This document shows, in pieces, positions 18,026-27,209 of a stretch of DNA of 64,000 bases. Position 1 is the first letter of the stretch. Every line of letters begins with the position of its first letter. The notes beneath the pieces were generated by a model. It was not told where the DNA came from, searched no databases, and saw only the letters and a list, made by a program, of their open reading frames with translations. The stretch is from an uncultured Desulfomonile sp. (GTDB taxonomy: Bacteria > Desulfobacterota > Desulfomonilia > Desulfomonilales > Desulfomonilaceae): contig CAJBEZ010000063.1 of assembly GCA_903952205.1 (NCBI GenBank), positions 1-64,000 on the forward strand, read 5' to 3'. A program made the translations under genes and the position numbers.

Positions 18026-19251
18026 GGATTAACGGTCTTTGGCTTGGACTTGTCATCGTCTGACTGTCCTTTACCCTTTGGCGAGGCTTTCTGTTCAAGC
18101 GCCCTATTGACTTGATCCCTGGTCACGACATGGGCTCCGGGCCGCAACATGAGCTGCCCATCGGTTACCACATTTTCGTCAGGTTGCAAGCCTTCTGAAA
18201 TCACCACTGAATTCTCATATCTGCGATCCAACTTTACTGATCTCATGGCAACTGTTTGATCTTTATTCACAATCCAAACATATTTGCCTTCCGGTCCTTC
18301 GTTCAAAGCCCTCTCAGGAACAAGAACGGCCCCTCTAGTAACGGTCAGATGGAGACGAACATCGACAAACTGTCCAGGCCAGAGCCGTGATTCAGGGTTG
18401 GCCAACGTTCCCTCAAGCCCTATCATTCCCGTTCGTATGTTTATGTTGTTGTCAATTAGGGTAAGAACTCCTTTTTCAGATCTGTCACTGCGAAGAACGA
18501 AAACCTCAACTTCCAGGGGCGCAACTGAGTTGTATCTGTTAATTTCATCCAGGAATTTTCCAGGAATAGAAAACTTGACCTTTATGGGACGTACTTGCTT
18601 GATTGTAACCAGTCTGTCCTGGTTAGCTGTAACAATATTGAAATTGTCTATATATATTTCACCGGAGGGTCCTTCTAATTGAGATTTTATGAAGCAGTAG
18701 CCGAGGTTCAGTTTGGCGCTGGCAAGTTCAGCCTCGATCAATTCGACCTGATACAGTTTTGAGTTCATGTCAACCTGTTTGGTCTCCAATTGCTCGGCGC
18801 TGACCGCCTTTTCGGAATATAAAACCTTAAATCTCAGAAATTCTCTCTTCGCTTGATCATACTGAACCTTGGATTGGTTTAATTTTGCCTCGCTCTCCTT
18901 TACCTTGGCTTCGAACGGCGCAGGGTCTATAGTAAAAAGATCCTGCCCTACCTTCAAAAGGTCTCCTGCTCTAAAGAAAGTATTTGTAAGCTCGCCGGTA
19001 ACTCGAGACTTTACGTCCACCGTGTTGTACGCGGCTACATTCCCAATTGCTTCAATAAAAAAAGGCGTGTCTTTTGCGATTACCTTTGCAAGATCCACTG
19101 GTATCGGAGGAGACTCCTTCTTGAGTCCCTTCTTTGTATCTCCGCAACCGGGGACAATTAACAGACTTAGGCATAACAAAAATGTTACACACAAAAAGGA
19201 GACGCCTACTCTTAGTGAAACTGAAGATTTTGATTTGGCGAGGTTTGTCAT
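18022..19251 (-). CDS. RND efflux periplasmic adaptor (AcrA/MdtA-like)
   Basis: A 409-residue membrane-fusion protein. It has an N-terminal signal with hydrophobic core VSFLCVTFLLCLSLLIVPGC; the cysteine at its end suggests a lipoprotein. There follow a beta-barrel/lipoyl part (NVAAYNTVDVKSRVTGEL), a long alpha hairpin (about 110 to 190), a second lipoyl half, and the C-terminal membrane-proximal domain (LVPERALNEGPEGKYVWIV). A charged tail ends the protein. It bridges the pump encoded downstream to an outer-membrane channel. The gene is the first of the two-gene operon. Confidence 0.9.
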   Translation of the reverse strand: MTNLAKSKSSVSLRVGVSFLCVTFLLCLSLLIVPGCGDTKKGLKKESPPIPVDLAKVIAKDTPFFIEAIGNVAAYNTVDVKSRVTGELTNTFFRAGDLLKVGQDLFTIDPAPFEAKVKESEAKLNQSKVQYDQAKREFLRFKVLYSEKAVSAEQLETKQVDMNSKLYQVELIEAELASAKLNLGYCFIKSQLEGPSGEIYIDNFNIVTANQDRLVTIKQVRPIKVKFSIPGKFLDEINRYNSVAPLEVEVFVLRSDRSEKGVLTLIDNNINIRTGMIGLEGTLANPESRLWPGQFVDVRLHLTVTRGAVLVPERALNEGPEGKYVWIVNKDQTVAMRSVKLDRRYENSVVISEGLQPDENVVTDGQLMLRPGAHVVTRDQVNRALEQKASPKGKGQSDDDKSKPKTVNP

Positions 19252-19326
19252 CTAGTTTTGCTCTCTAGGGCAAGACAATACGATTTCATAATACCAGCCC
19301 ACTTTAAGGTCACACAAGACACATAT

Positions 19327-20040
19327 TTAACGTCTTGAAATCACAATGGAACCAAAAGGGGTTTCCTGGTAAATTCGCGCCGCCCCACTCTTGACCAACT
19401 CTAACAGCGCAAGGAATGTTACAACTACGTTGCTTCTAGAAAAGTCGTCAGAAAAGAGAGATCCGAAAGAGAGCCAAGGATGTTTTTGCAACCTTACCAA
19501 AATATCCTGAATCTTATCCTTGAGCGAAACGGGTTCACTCTTGATCTCCAAAAGCATCTCAGGCTGTTGTCTTTCAATAATATCTCTCATAACCTTGAAC
19601 AATTCCTGGGCGTCTAGCAACAGTGTAGAAGGCATCTGGGTATTCGACACGGGGTCCACAGATTCCCTGTTGAATACGTCCCTGCCCAACAATGGCATAA
19701 CCCCTAAGGATGAAGCGACAGCCTTGTATTTTCGGTATTCCAGAAGGTGCGCCACCAATTCCGCTCTGGGGTCCTCGCCCCCTTCCAAACACTCCCCCTT
19801 GTCCATCTCCGGCAGAGGCAAAAGCATCTGGGATTTTATATGTGTCAAATAGGAGGCCATCAGAAGATATTCCCCCGCCACTTCAAGGTTTAGCGACTTC
19901 ATGGTCTCGATGGTGTTGAGATATTGCTTCGTAATCTCCGCTACAGGGATGTCACCGATTGAGACTTCATTTTTTTCGATTAAGTGCAAGAGCAGGTCCA
20001 ATGGACCTTCAAAAATATCTAATTTGACCTCATAGTTCAT
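19327..20040 (-). CDS. scpA: Segregation and condensation protein A
   Basis: A 237-residue ScpA kleisin. The N-terminal block YEVKLDIFEGPLDLLLHLIE is diagnostic; MASYLTHIKSQMLLP and the C-terminal winged helix (VVTFLALLELVKSGAARIYQ) follow. ScpA links SMC ATPase heads together with ScpB in chromosome condensation. The start lies 7 bases after the M50 protease gene, so the two are one operon, a common arrangement. ScpB, often next, is not here; after scpA there is only a short gap to the efflux operon. Confidence 0.95.
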   Translation of the reverse strand: MNYEVKLDIFEGPLDLLLHLIEKNEVSIGDIPVAEITKQYLNTIETMKSLNLEVAGEYLLMASYLTHIKSQMLLPLPEMDKGECLEGGEDPRAELVAHLLEYRKYKAVASSLGVMPLLGRDVFNRESVDPVSNTQMPSTLLLDAQELFKVMRDIIERQQPEMLLEIKSEPVSLKDKIQDILVRLQKHPWLSFGSLFSDDFSRSNVVVTFLALLELVKSGAARIYQETPFGSIVISRR

Positions 20041-20047
20041 TTCAAAC

Positions 20048-20704
20048 CTAGAGAAGTCTCAACAAAAGGTTTTCCACGGCTACAATAGGAGGGGCAATAA
20101 TAAAACTCACTACACCGGTCAGCAGCAAAGCTAGAAGCAACATAAAACCATAAGGTTCAAGAGATTCAAGTTTATAGGCCATCTTCCGGGGAAGCAATCC
20201 CTTGAGAACGCTAAATCCATCCAGGGGAGGAATCGGTATCAGATTAAAGATAGCCAGGACAACGTTTATTCTGATTCCGAATCTCACAATGAGAAACAAA
20301 GGTCCAAGAAAGAAGTCTGTTGTGGAAGATCCGTAACTGGACATGCCCACAACCGATATGACTTTCAAGAACATCACGAGGACAACTGCGCATAAAAAAT
20401 TTGCGGCAGGGCCTCCCAGGCTTATCCATAGCATATCCTGCAACGGCTTTTTAAGGTATTGTGGATTTACGGGGACAGGCTTGGCCCATCCTATCATCCT
20501 GGTAAGAACGAGCGCCAATGTTCCGAACGGATCCAGATGACTCAAAGGATTGAAGGTCAGTCTACCAGCCATCTTGGCTGTCGGATCTCCGAGCCTGTAG
20601 GCTATGTATCCGTGACTGAATTCGTGGACCGTTATTGCCAGTAAAAAACCCGGCGTTATAAGAACCAATTCTCTGAGCGTTTTTATTATGTCGGTTTCTA
20701 ACAT
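20048..20704 (-). CDS. Site-2 protease family (M50) membrane metalloprotease
   Basis: A 218-residue polytopic M50 protein of the short YwhC/FtsH-like S2P class. The zinc-binding HEFSHGY motif near residue 27 gives the catalytic Glu, and the third ligand is in NLIPIPPLDGF. Five or six membrane helices are expected and there is no PDZ domain. Substrates of this class are generally unknown. It lies directly upstream of scpA. Confidence 0.9.
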   Translation of the reverse strand: MLETDIIKTLRELVLITPGFLLAITVHEFSHGYIAYRLGDPTAKMAGRLTFNPLSHLDPFGTLALVLTRMIGWAKPVPVNPQYLKKPLQDMLWISLGGPAANFLCAVVLVMFLKVISVVGMSSYGSSTTDFFLGPLFLIVRFGIRINVVLAIFNLIPIPPLDGFSVLKGLLPRKMAYKLESLEPYGFMLLLALLLTGVVSFIIAPPIVAVENLLLRLL

Positions 20705-20867
20705 GAACTGGGCTGGAAATGATACAGGCTGGGAATAATTACAAATGCCAGTAACGAAATCAGGCGTACACTACACGAAGAAATCCCGAGTTCGCCGAAA
20801 CTCTGGGAACCTCTCTCCTGTCGATTCATACTTGGCTTGATGCAGGGATGCCTCAATTAACTCCCCA

Positions 20868-21260
20868 CTATGACTTCTGCTTCTTACCGTCCTGTTTTGA
20901 TTTGTCTTTGCCTTTTGCTCCGCCTGAACCTTTCTTTGGTGGTTCGAGCGGTTTTTCTTCAGACTTTTTCTTTTTGGTTATAGCTCCGGGCTTTATGGAT
21001 TCGGCCCTGGCTAAAGCGGCTTCCGCAAGTTTCTGCTGCTTTTTTTCCTGAAGTTTCCTAGTTTGGTCTTCAAGAAAGGTGATCCTGGCAATTGCGGAAT
21101 TAATCTGTTTGATCTTGGCCTTTAGATGCTTGAAATGAGGGTCTTTCTTAATCCGCGTCTCCTCGAAACCCTGATCCAAAAGAGCTTTTCTTCTTATTTC
21201 CGACTGTTGGAGGAACCTAGATTTCTGTTCCTCTCTGGTCTGCATTGTTTTTGAAGGCAT
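20868..21260 (-). CDS. Lysine-rich coiled-coil protein of unknown function
   Basis: A 130-residue, highly charged protein. Residues about 5 to 85 are helical and probably coiled coil (e.g. LQQSEIRRKALLDQGFEETR), and the last 40 residues are a disordered Lys/Gly/Pro-rich tail. Ribosome binding site AGAGGA precedes the ATG at 21260. It follows tRNA-Gln on the same strand. Basic tails like this bind nucleic acids or acidic surfaces, but I recognise no family. Confidence 0.65.
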   Translation of the reverse strand: MPSKTMQTREEQKSRFLQQSEIRRKALLDQGFEETRIKKDPHFKHLKAKIKQINSAIARITFLEDQTRKLQEKKQQKLAEAALARAESIKPGAITKKKKSEEKPLEPPKKGSGGAKGKDKSKQDGKKQKS

Positions 21261-21303
21261 GTCATTCCTCTATCAAACTAATTTGTTTTGGAAAATAGGC
21301 TAT

Positions 21304-21378
21304 TGGCTGGGGTGGGAGGATTCGAACCTCCGAATGCGGGATCCAAATTCCCGTGTCTTGCCACTTGACGACACCCCA
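21304..21378 (-). tRNA. tRNA-Gln (anticodon TTG)
   Basis: On the minus strand the acceptor stem TGGGGTG pairs with CACCCCA, followed by discriminator G and an encoded CCA (21304-21306). The anticodon stem CGGGA/TCCCG encloses the loop ATTTGGA, giving anticodon TTG. The T arm has the standard GGTTCGAATCC. Length is 75 bases with CCA. All features fit glutamine tRNA. Confidence 0.95.
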
Positions 21379-21418
21379 GTAGAAATCGTCATCCGAGATC
21401 CAACACCAAAGCGACTCA

Positions 21419-22279
21419 CTAGTCTACAGTTATGCCCTTCTTGGCAGGCCTAGTTTTCCAAACCTTCCAGAATTTCGAAAGCATAAGACTTTGCGGATCA
21501 AAAGTATTGTCGTCCGAGAAACCGAATACTGTTGGACCGCTTCCGCTCATCAGCGGTTTTTCGATCCCGGCTCGTCGCAAGGCCGTCAAGGCCAAAGATA
21601 TGCCCGGGTGAAGCCGTTCAGCGACTGGTTGCAAGTCATTATGGAGAAGACTGCGTGCGTCTCTACTTTCCCCATATAATCCGCTTAAAATACCTTTTCT
21701 CATTTTCCCTGTCAAGGATTTAGAAATTTCGCCAAATATCTTTGCCGTCGAAACTGGGAATCCAGGGTTCACCAATATAACTTCGTCGGGTCCTTCCAGA
21801 AAAACTCTTGTAAGTTTCTCGCCTATCCCCTCTCCTATTGCTGAACCTCCATGAAGAAAAAAGGGCACATCAGCGCCTATCGAAGCCGTTAAAGGCGATA
21901 AAGCATCCAGGTCCAACCATTCAAGCTCGAAGAGTTTCTTCACCCCGGAAATGAGCGCCGCTGCGTTGGAACTCCCTCCTCCTAAACCCGCCGCCACTGG
22001 AATCTTTTTGTGGAGATCTATTTGCACGTTAAAACTCCTTCCGCACAATGATTCAATCCATTCCAGCGCTTTGAATATGATATTGTTCCCTGTTTCAAGT
22101 TCAGGCGCTCCAAATACCTTGAGCGTTGTCTTCCCCCTTGTTTCCTTTAATATCATCTCGTCTGCGAGTTCGATCTCCTGAAATAGCGTTTCTATTTCAT
22201 GGTAGCCATCAGGTCTTCTTCCGAGCACTCTCAGAAAAAGGTTTATTTTCGCAGGGCTTCTAAGTTTGATACTATTCAT
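21419..22279 (-). CDS. ispE: 4-(cytidine 5'-diphospho)-2-C-methylerythritol kinase
   Basis: A 286-residue GHMP kinase. It starts SPAKINLFLRVLGRRPDGYHE, where the lysine and aspartate are catalytic or substrate-binding, and holds the ATP-loop motif VAAGLGGGSSNAA and a C-terminal glycine-rich MSGSGPTVFGF. It phosphorylates CDP-ME in the non-mevalonate isoprenoid pathway. The dxr and uppS genes of the same route lie 6 to 9 kb away in the translation cluster. tRNA-Gln follows closely downstream; ispE usually precedes prs, which is not present. Confidence 0.95.
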   Translation of the reverse strand: MNSIKLRSPAKINLFLRVLGRRPDGYHEIETLFQEIELADEMILKETRGKTTLKVFGAPELETGNNIIFKALEWIESLCGRSFNVQIDLHKKIPVAAGLGGGSSNAAALISGVKKLFELEWLDLDALSPLTASIGADVPFFLHGGSAIGEGIGEKLTRVFLEGPDEVILVNPGFPVSTAKIFGEISKSLTGKMRKGILSGLYGESRDARSLLHNDLQPVAERLHPGISLALTALRRAGIEKPLMSGSGPTVFGFSDDNTFDPQSLMLSKFWKVWKTRPAKKGITVD

Positions 22280-22479
22280 TGTGGAAACCTCTCTATGTTA
22301 TCCATAGCAACGCCCATGATCGGGTTTCGCCTCAAGCAATCAGGTGACTGTCCAGATGAGTCGGTCGAATATCCTTAATCGCGCATCAAAAAAAGTAACA
22401 AACCTCGTTGTTCTTGATAAATCAAGATGATAGAATTGATTTGGTATAAAGAATCTATCACCAACGAGCTGAAGGCAGA

Positions 22480-23102
22480 ATGACACAAGGTATATTTGAT
22501 TTCCAGTATGAAGTTGAGAAGAGAAGTGCTGGAATAACGGGTTTGGCGGTTTACCGCCGTATCTGGAATTTGGTCATGTTATGGGATTAGGAGCGGCAAT
22601 TGCGAATCGTTTAAAGATACGTGGAGGCGATCAGGGTTGGTCGGACGAGCAGGTTGTGATGGCGCTGATATTGCTCAATCTGGCTGGTGGAGATTGCGTC
22701 AGTGATTTGAAGGGCTTGTCTGATGATGAGTTAATCTGGTGGTATAGGAAGCGCTGTGGGAAGTCTGAAGAGGCCCATTCGGTTATGAAGGAAGATTTGG
22801 CCGGAGGCAAGCTTCCTTCGTGTCTATTCGGAGCTAACGCAGCGTGGTGGCATATCATGATACTGGCCCTTAACCTTAACTCGGCCATGAAACGTCTGGT
22901 TTTGGGGAAGAACCGGGTGAGCAAGCGGCTTAAGGCCATACGGTTTGCTTTGATAAATCTTCCGGGACGTGTGCTCGATCATGCCAGATCCCTGATTGTT
23001 CGACTGACAGGGGGACATCCATCCAACGGGATATTCTTTGAGACGCAGAGGAGGATTTTTAAACTTTGCGAATCAAGGTTAGTTAGTCTCGTCACATCTT
23101 GA
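22480..23102 (+). pseudogene. IS1380-family transposase, internally deleted
   Basis: The frame begins MTQGIFDFQYEVEKRSAGIT at 22480 and stops after a one-base shift; in the next frame it continues PPYLEFGHVMGLG, then LKIRGGDQGWSDEQVVMALI and GGDCVSDL. It then jumps to DDELIWWYRKRCGKSEEAHS and the C-terminal block AAWWHIMILALNLNSAMKRL. In full IS1380 transposases (around 430 to 500 residues) a long central part with the first two DDE residues lies between these blocks. So there is one frameshift and one large internal deletion. Element ends were not identified. Upstream is ispE, transcribed away, so no gene is visibly broken by it. Confidence 0.8.
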
Positions 23103-23391
23103 CGCAACGGCTAAGGGGGCGCTGACATACTCCCAGGGGGAAGTACGTTTAAAAAAGGGCTATTTATCGGAAAATGAGCCTGCCAAGAGGCTGGACAAAA
23201 TAGCAAGACCTGTTCGCACGGAGGGGAGACAACATTTTTGCAAATTTCCGGGTCCAAAAACCACACAGATTAACCCTAAGAAAAACACCCGGTGAATTTT
23301 GGCAACCAGCTCAAGTTGACTGAAGACAAACAATAGATTATTTTTCAAGTTCAACATCAGATCATGAAATTAAATCTGTAAGGATTTTTTA

Positions 23392-24981
23392 ATGTTTCAA
23401 GGCAAGAACATTCTTATAGTAGGCGCACGAGAAGGGGGATATGGGGCTTCAATCGGACGCGCTTTTATCCGCTCCGGAGCGAGAGTCCTGGGAACTTCCC
23501 TAGATCCGCAAAACCCTCGAGAGAATATCTTCTTCAAAGAAACCGGGATGGAGTTGCTGTCCACTCCTCTAAAATTCGATATTGATCGCCGAGACATGGT
23601 ATTTGAGTCTCTGAGAAATATCTCGACGGAAATCGAATCCGCAGGAATCAGTAGACTTGACGCGGTTGTTCATACCGTAGCGGGAGGTTTTCCAAGGCAA
23701 CCCTCAGTGATGAAGGCTGTTGGGGACATCTTAAAAGGAAAACATACCTTCAATGATATGGCCACATTGGTTAAACGAAATGTCTACTATGTGAATGCGG
23801 GGTCATTCTCTGATTTGGCTGAAGGGCTCAAGGATCTGGTGAGATCAGACACCCACTTGGTAGCTCTAACATATAGGGGTGACTTGCCTTATTTTATCAG
23901 CGACACCAAAGCTTACCTCGAAAGACTGGCCACTCGTTTGGCAAGATTGGGCAAACGTACACTGATCGCCGCACTGCCTGAGGCTTGGACTCAGTCATCC
24001 CAGTTTTTCACAGGAATTGAACTTGCGGTCGCATATCATTATCTCACCGAATTAAAGCCAGTAAGGGAGTTCAGGGGCGATATCGGAGCCCTTAATGAGA
24101 CTATGCGGAAAGAACTGTCTCAACTGGAAGGTTTTGATAAACTCGTGAGTCGAATTGACTTCAGATTGCGCTCCAGATGGAAGTCTATTGTTGAAACAGC
24201 TAATGTTCTGGAACTAAACAAGTTCGTTGCCGAATTTTTCGGCGAGATGAGATCGGATAGTTCTTTTTCTACACTTAGGAGGGCCGTAGAAATCATTTCT
24301 GACTTCGTCAGAGAGTCTTCGGGAATCGTTTTAGTAAACAACCTGTTGAGTCCTGGAAACTACTCTTCAGGTGACGTTCGCCAGGTTCGTTACAATGACC
24401 TTGGAGGCTCAACCGTTATAGGTCTGGCCGCTCCCCGCAAGCCCAATTTTAGAGTCACTCCCAAGATCAATAAGTGGGTTACTTACGAAAAAACCGAAAT
24501 TGCCGAGACTCTTAACATGTATGGAACCAACTTCCTGTTTCTGGATAGAGTCATTATGGAGGAAGGGGAAATTCGTGAAGGGATGCTTGGCTTTGCGCGT
24601 TTCAAGGTACCGACTCCAGAGCAGAACCCCTTGTTACGAGACCATTTTGTCAACATGCCAATGTTCGGCGGTCATCTTCAAATGGAAGCGGTGGCCCAAT
24701 TTGCGGCTTTCATGGTTTTGCGACTGCTTAAAAACCGTAAAATGATCCCAATTCTCACTGGCACAGCGTTTCCCGATCTAAACACCATGGCGCCTCCGGG
24801 AGAAGTTCTTACCATTGTAGGTCGTATTAACATGCGCGACAAAAGAGACTTGGTCCTGGAAGCCTTTATAGAAAATAGATTTGCTCGCACCTATGGAACG
24901 ATAAAGGGAATGGTTCTCAACGAGAGATTGGTGAAAAAAATGTTATCATCTTTCAATCTAGGAGAATCGGATTTAGATTAG
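23392..24981 (+). CDS. SDR (enoyl-ACP reductase-like) fused to hotdog domain
   Basis: A 529-residue two-domain protein. Residues 1 to about 260 form a Rossmann-fold SDR related to FabI: ILIVGAREGGYGASIGRAFI at the start is the FabI-type glycine loop, VVHTVAGG matches the HSIA-type strand, and PYFISDTKAYLERLATRLA holds a Tyr and Lys in roughly the active-site place (spacing one shorter than YX6K). A helical linker follows. From about 385 the C-terminus looks like a FabZ/FabA hotdog (NFLFLDRVIMEEGEI, RDHFVNMPMFGGHLQMEAVAQ), with His and Glu near the catalytic positions. It stands alone, so a role in lipid or polyketide metabolism is only inferred. Confidence 0.65.
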   Translation: MFQGKNILIVGAREGGYGASIGRAFIRSGARVLGTSLDPQNPRENIFFKETGMELLSTPLKFDIDRRDMVFESLRNISTEIESAGISRLDAVVHTVAGGFPRQPSVMKAVGDILKGKHTFNDMATLVKRNVYYVNAGSFSDLAEGLKDLVRSDTHLVALTYRGDLPYFISDTKAYLERLATRLARLGKRTLIAALPEAWTQSSQFFTGIELAVAYHYLTELKPVREFRGDIGALNETMRKELSQLEGFDKLVSRIDFRLRSRWKSIVETANVLELNKFVAEFFGEMRSDSSFSTLRRAVEIISDFVRESSGIVLVNNLLSPGNYSSGDVRQVRYNDLGGSTVIGLAAPRKPNFRVTPKINKWVTYEKTEIAETLNMYGTNFLFLDRVIMEEGEIREGMLGFARFKVPTPEQNPLLRDHFVNMPMFGGHLQMEAVAQFAAFMVLRLLKNRKMIPILTGTAFPDLNTMAPPGEVLTIVGRINMRDKRDLVLEAFIENRFARTYGTIKGMVLNERLVKKMLSSFNLGESDLD

Positions 24982-25089
24982 CTTACTTTAGTTATCCCTT
25001 TACTGTTGTTTTCAGAAACATAATAAATGGACGCGTCAAAAAGAAAACAGACATAGCAGCCTGGTTTTGTCTAATTAAGGATAATACTG

Positions 25090-26148
25090 ATGCCGGCTCA
25101 ACGATGGGACATATCAGCGTCGCAGGATAAAATCGCTGAGTTGGCTTTGGTCATTGATGGACATAAACAAACCAGGGTGTTTGTGCTTTGCCATAACAAC
25201 CCTGATCCTGACACGCTGGCCAGCGCGTACGGGTTCAGTTATCTTCTTCTAAAGAAATTCAACATCAAGAGTCTAATTGGCTACGGGGGAGCGTTGACCA
25301 GGGCCGAAAATAAGGCCATGGTCAATAGACTGAGAATTCCTGCGAACAGAGTTGACCAGAATGATTTGAGCGCTCATCAGTGCGTCGCTCTGATCGATGC
25401 GCAACCACTCACCGGCAACAATCTAATTGATTCGAGATCAAAACGTCCCTTTGTGGTAATAGATCATCATCCCCTGCGCAAAGCGTCACAAAAAGCCTAC
25501 TTCTATGACATCCGCCCCGATTATGGCGCAACTTCAACCATTATTACAGAATACCTTGCAGCCGCCGGATTGACCCCGCCTAAGTCGGTGGCTAACGCCT
25601 TGTTCTATGGAATAAAAACTGACACTAATTCATTGATCAGAAGTGGCTGTAAATCGGACCTGCACGCGTTTAATTACCTCGCCTCAATTTCTAATCCCCG
25701 GGTCATTGGGGCAATTGAAAAACCCACACTTCCACTTAATTATTTCGGGGATTTGCAAAGAGGGCTCGCCAACGCCATCATTTTCAGGGATGTGGCATGC
25801 TCTTTCATTGGAAATGTCAAAACGGATTCAATAATTCCCGAACTGGCTGATATCCTTTTAAGAATAGAAGGAGTTAAATGGTCTCTGTGTTTTGGACGGT
25901 TTGATGAAATGATGGTGATCTCGTTGAGATCAAAATCTCGAACACAGAGAGCGGGACTCATATTGAGGAGACTCGTCGGGAAAACAGGGTCAGCGGGGGG
26001 GCATAGAGAAATGGCCGGGGGCCAAATTCCTATGCAAATTATGAACGATGAAGAGAAAACCGCTTTACCTTCAAAATTGATCGCCAGGTTCCTAAAGTTG
26101 CTCAAGAGAGAAAATTCAACTTCAAAACCTCTGGTTCGAAACGATTAA
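25090..26148 (+). CDS. DHH-family phosphoesterase (NrnA-like)
   Basis: A 352-residue DHH/DHHA1 protein. Metal-binding motifs are HNNPDPDTLAS near residue 36, LIDAQP (the Asp), VIDHHPLRKA (the DHH motif) near residue 125, and a DHHA1 C-terminal GGHREMAGGQIP that binds the nucleic-acid or nucleotide end. Relatives are nanoRNases (oligoribonuclease) and pAp phosphatases; some degrade cyclic dinucleotides. The exact substrate is not certain. It follows the SDR-hotdog gene by 108 bases on the same strand. Confidence 0.85.
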   Translation: MPAQRWDISASQDKIAELALVIDGHKQTRVFVLCHNNPDPDTLASAYGFSYLLLKKFNIKSLIGYGGALTRAENKAMVNRLRIPANRVDQNDLSAHQCVALIDAQPLTGNNLIDSRSKRPFVVIDHHPLRKASQKAYFYDIRPDYGATSTIITEYLAAAGLTPPKSVANALFYGIKTDTNSLIRSGCKSDLHAFNYLASISNPRVIGAIEKPTLPLNYFGDLQRGLANAIIFRDVACSFIGNVKTDSIIPELADILLRIEGVKWSLCFGRFDEMMVISLRSKSRTQRAGLILRRLVGKTGSAGGHREMAGGQIPMQIMNDEEKTALPSKLIARFLKLLKRENSTSKPLVRND

Positions 26149-26189
26149 AATCGTCAAAAACTTTGAGTGACAGGTTGGCCAGCATTGCC

Positions 26190-27158
26190 CTATTTTCCCT
26201 GGAGGGACTCAAGATTAACGCAGTGATTTGGAATTTCCCCTCTTGATAATATCAAAATGTTTTCTTGTATTTTTTGCCCTATAGCTTCGTAATTTTGACG
26301 TGTTACCCCTCCAATGTGGGGAGTCGCGAAAACATTTTCCATACTCAACAATGGGTGAGATGGATCTACTGGTTCAGTTGTAAAAACATCCAAACCGGCG
26401 CCGGCTATTACGTCCTCATTCAAAGCCTTTACTAGATCATCTTCGTTAACTACCGGACCTCGAGACACGTTGATCACAAACGCCGTGCCCCTCATACTGT
26501 TAAAGAGTCGGATGTCAAAAAGATTGTAGGTCCCACTATTAAGAACTACTGTTGAGATCACGAAATCTACTTCCTGCGCCATTTCCAAAAGATCACTCGT
26601 ATCACCGACTTTTCTCAAGCACATCTCGCTCTCGAGCCTTTTGTCTGGTGTCCTTCTTATAACATCGACTTCCATACCCAGAGAGCGCATCCTTTTGGTT
26701 AGAGCACGGCCAATTTTACCAAAACCAACAATCAGACCGCTCTTCCCAAACAGTGTCTCGCCCATTGGGTGCCCAACAATTCCCTCTTGAAGAGATTTAC
26801 GGCATTCGTGGATCTTTCTTGATACACCCATCATCAAAAAGATGGCGTGTTCGGCTGTCGACTCAGCGTTTGGCGTCGTATCTCCTGGTATATTGCATAC
26901 CGGGATACCAAATTCATTGGCCGCTTGAATATCGACCCCTTCCAGTCCAACTCCCCATTGCTGAATAAGTTTTACAGCGCTTTCGACCATCATCGAACGA
27001 TCAACTCTAGCCATGAGCGGAACCAAGACATCTGAGTAACGTGCTAATTCCGGCAACTTCTCTACCTTACAACTTAGAATATCGTGTTGAGGAAGGAGTT
27101 TCCTAAGGAGATCTGGAGCGGATAAAAAAGTTTTACCACAAAATAGAATCTTCATCAT
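26190..27158 (-). CDS. D-2-hydroxyacid dehydrogenase family
   Basis: About 322 residues of the D-isomer-specific 2-hydroxyacid dehydrogenase family (phosphoglycerate dehydrogenase-like). Visible are the NAD loop LIVGFGKIGRALTKRM, the Arg motif VINVSRGPVVNEDDL, the Glu in VFTTEPVDPSHP and the catalytic His in TPHIGGVTRQN. The start at 27158 follows AGGA by a short spacer; the next codon is also ATG, so 27155 is equally possible. No ACT domain is present. Substrate is unknown: serine biosynthesis, glyoxylate or another 2-oxoacid. No pathway neighbour helps. Confidence 0.85.
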   Translation of the reverse strand: MMKILFCGKTFLSAPDLLRKLLPQHDILSCKVEKLPELARYSDVLVPLMARVDRSMMVESAVKLIQQWGVGLEGVDIQAANEFGIPVCNIPGDTTPNAESTAEHAIFLMMGVSRKIHECRKSLQEGIVGHPMGETLFGKSGLIVGFGKIGRALTKRMRSLGMEVDVIRRTPDKRLESEMCLRKVGDTSDLLEMAQEVDFVISTVVLNSGTYNLFDIRLFNSMRGTAFVINVSRGPVVNEDDLVKALNEDVIAGAGLDVFTTEPVDPSHPLLSMENVFATPHIGGVTRQNYEAIGQKIQENILILSRGEIPNHCVNLESLQGK

Positions 27159-27209
27159 TAAGTCCTTTACCATGGACTCTCGATTACGAAAATTACGAGA
27201 TTAAATTCT

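Noticed and set aside
23160-23357. 65-codon minus-strand frame downstream of the IS1380 remnant
   Set aside because: No motif or ribosome binding site; likely part of the old element or chance.
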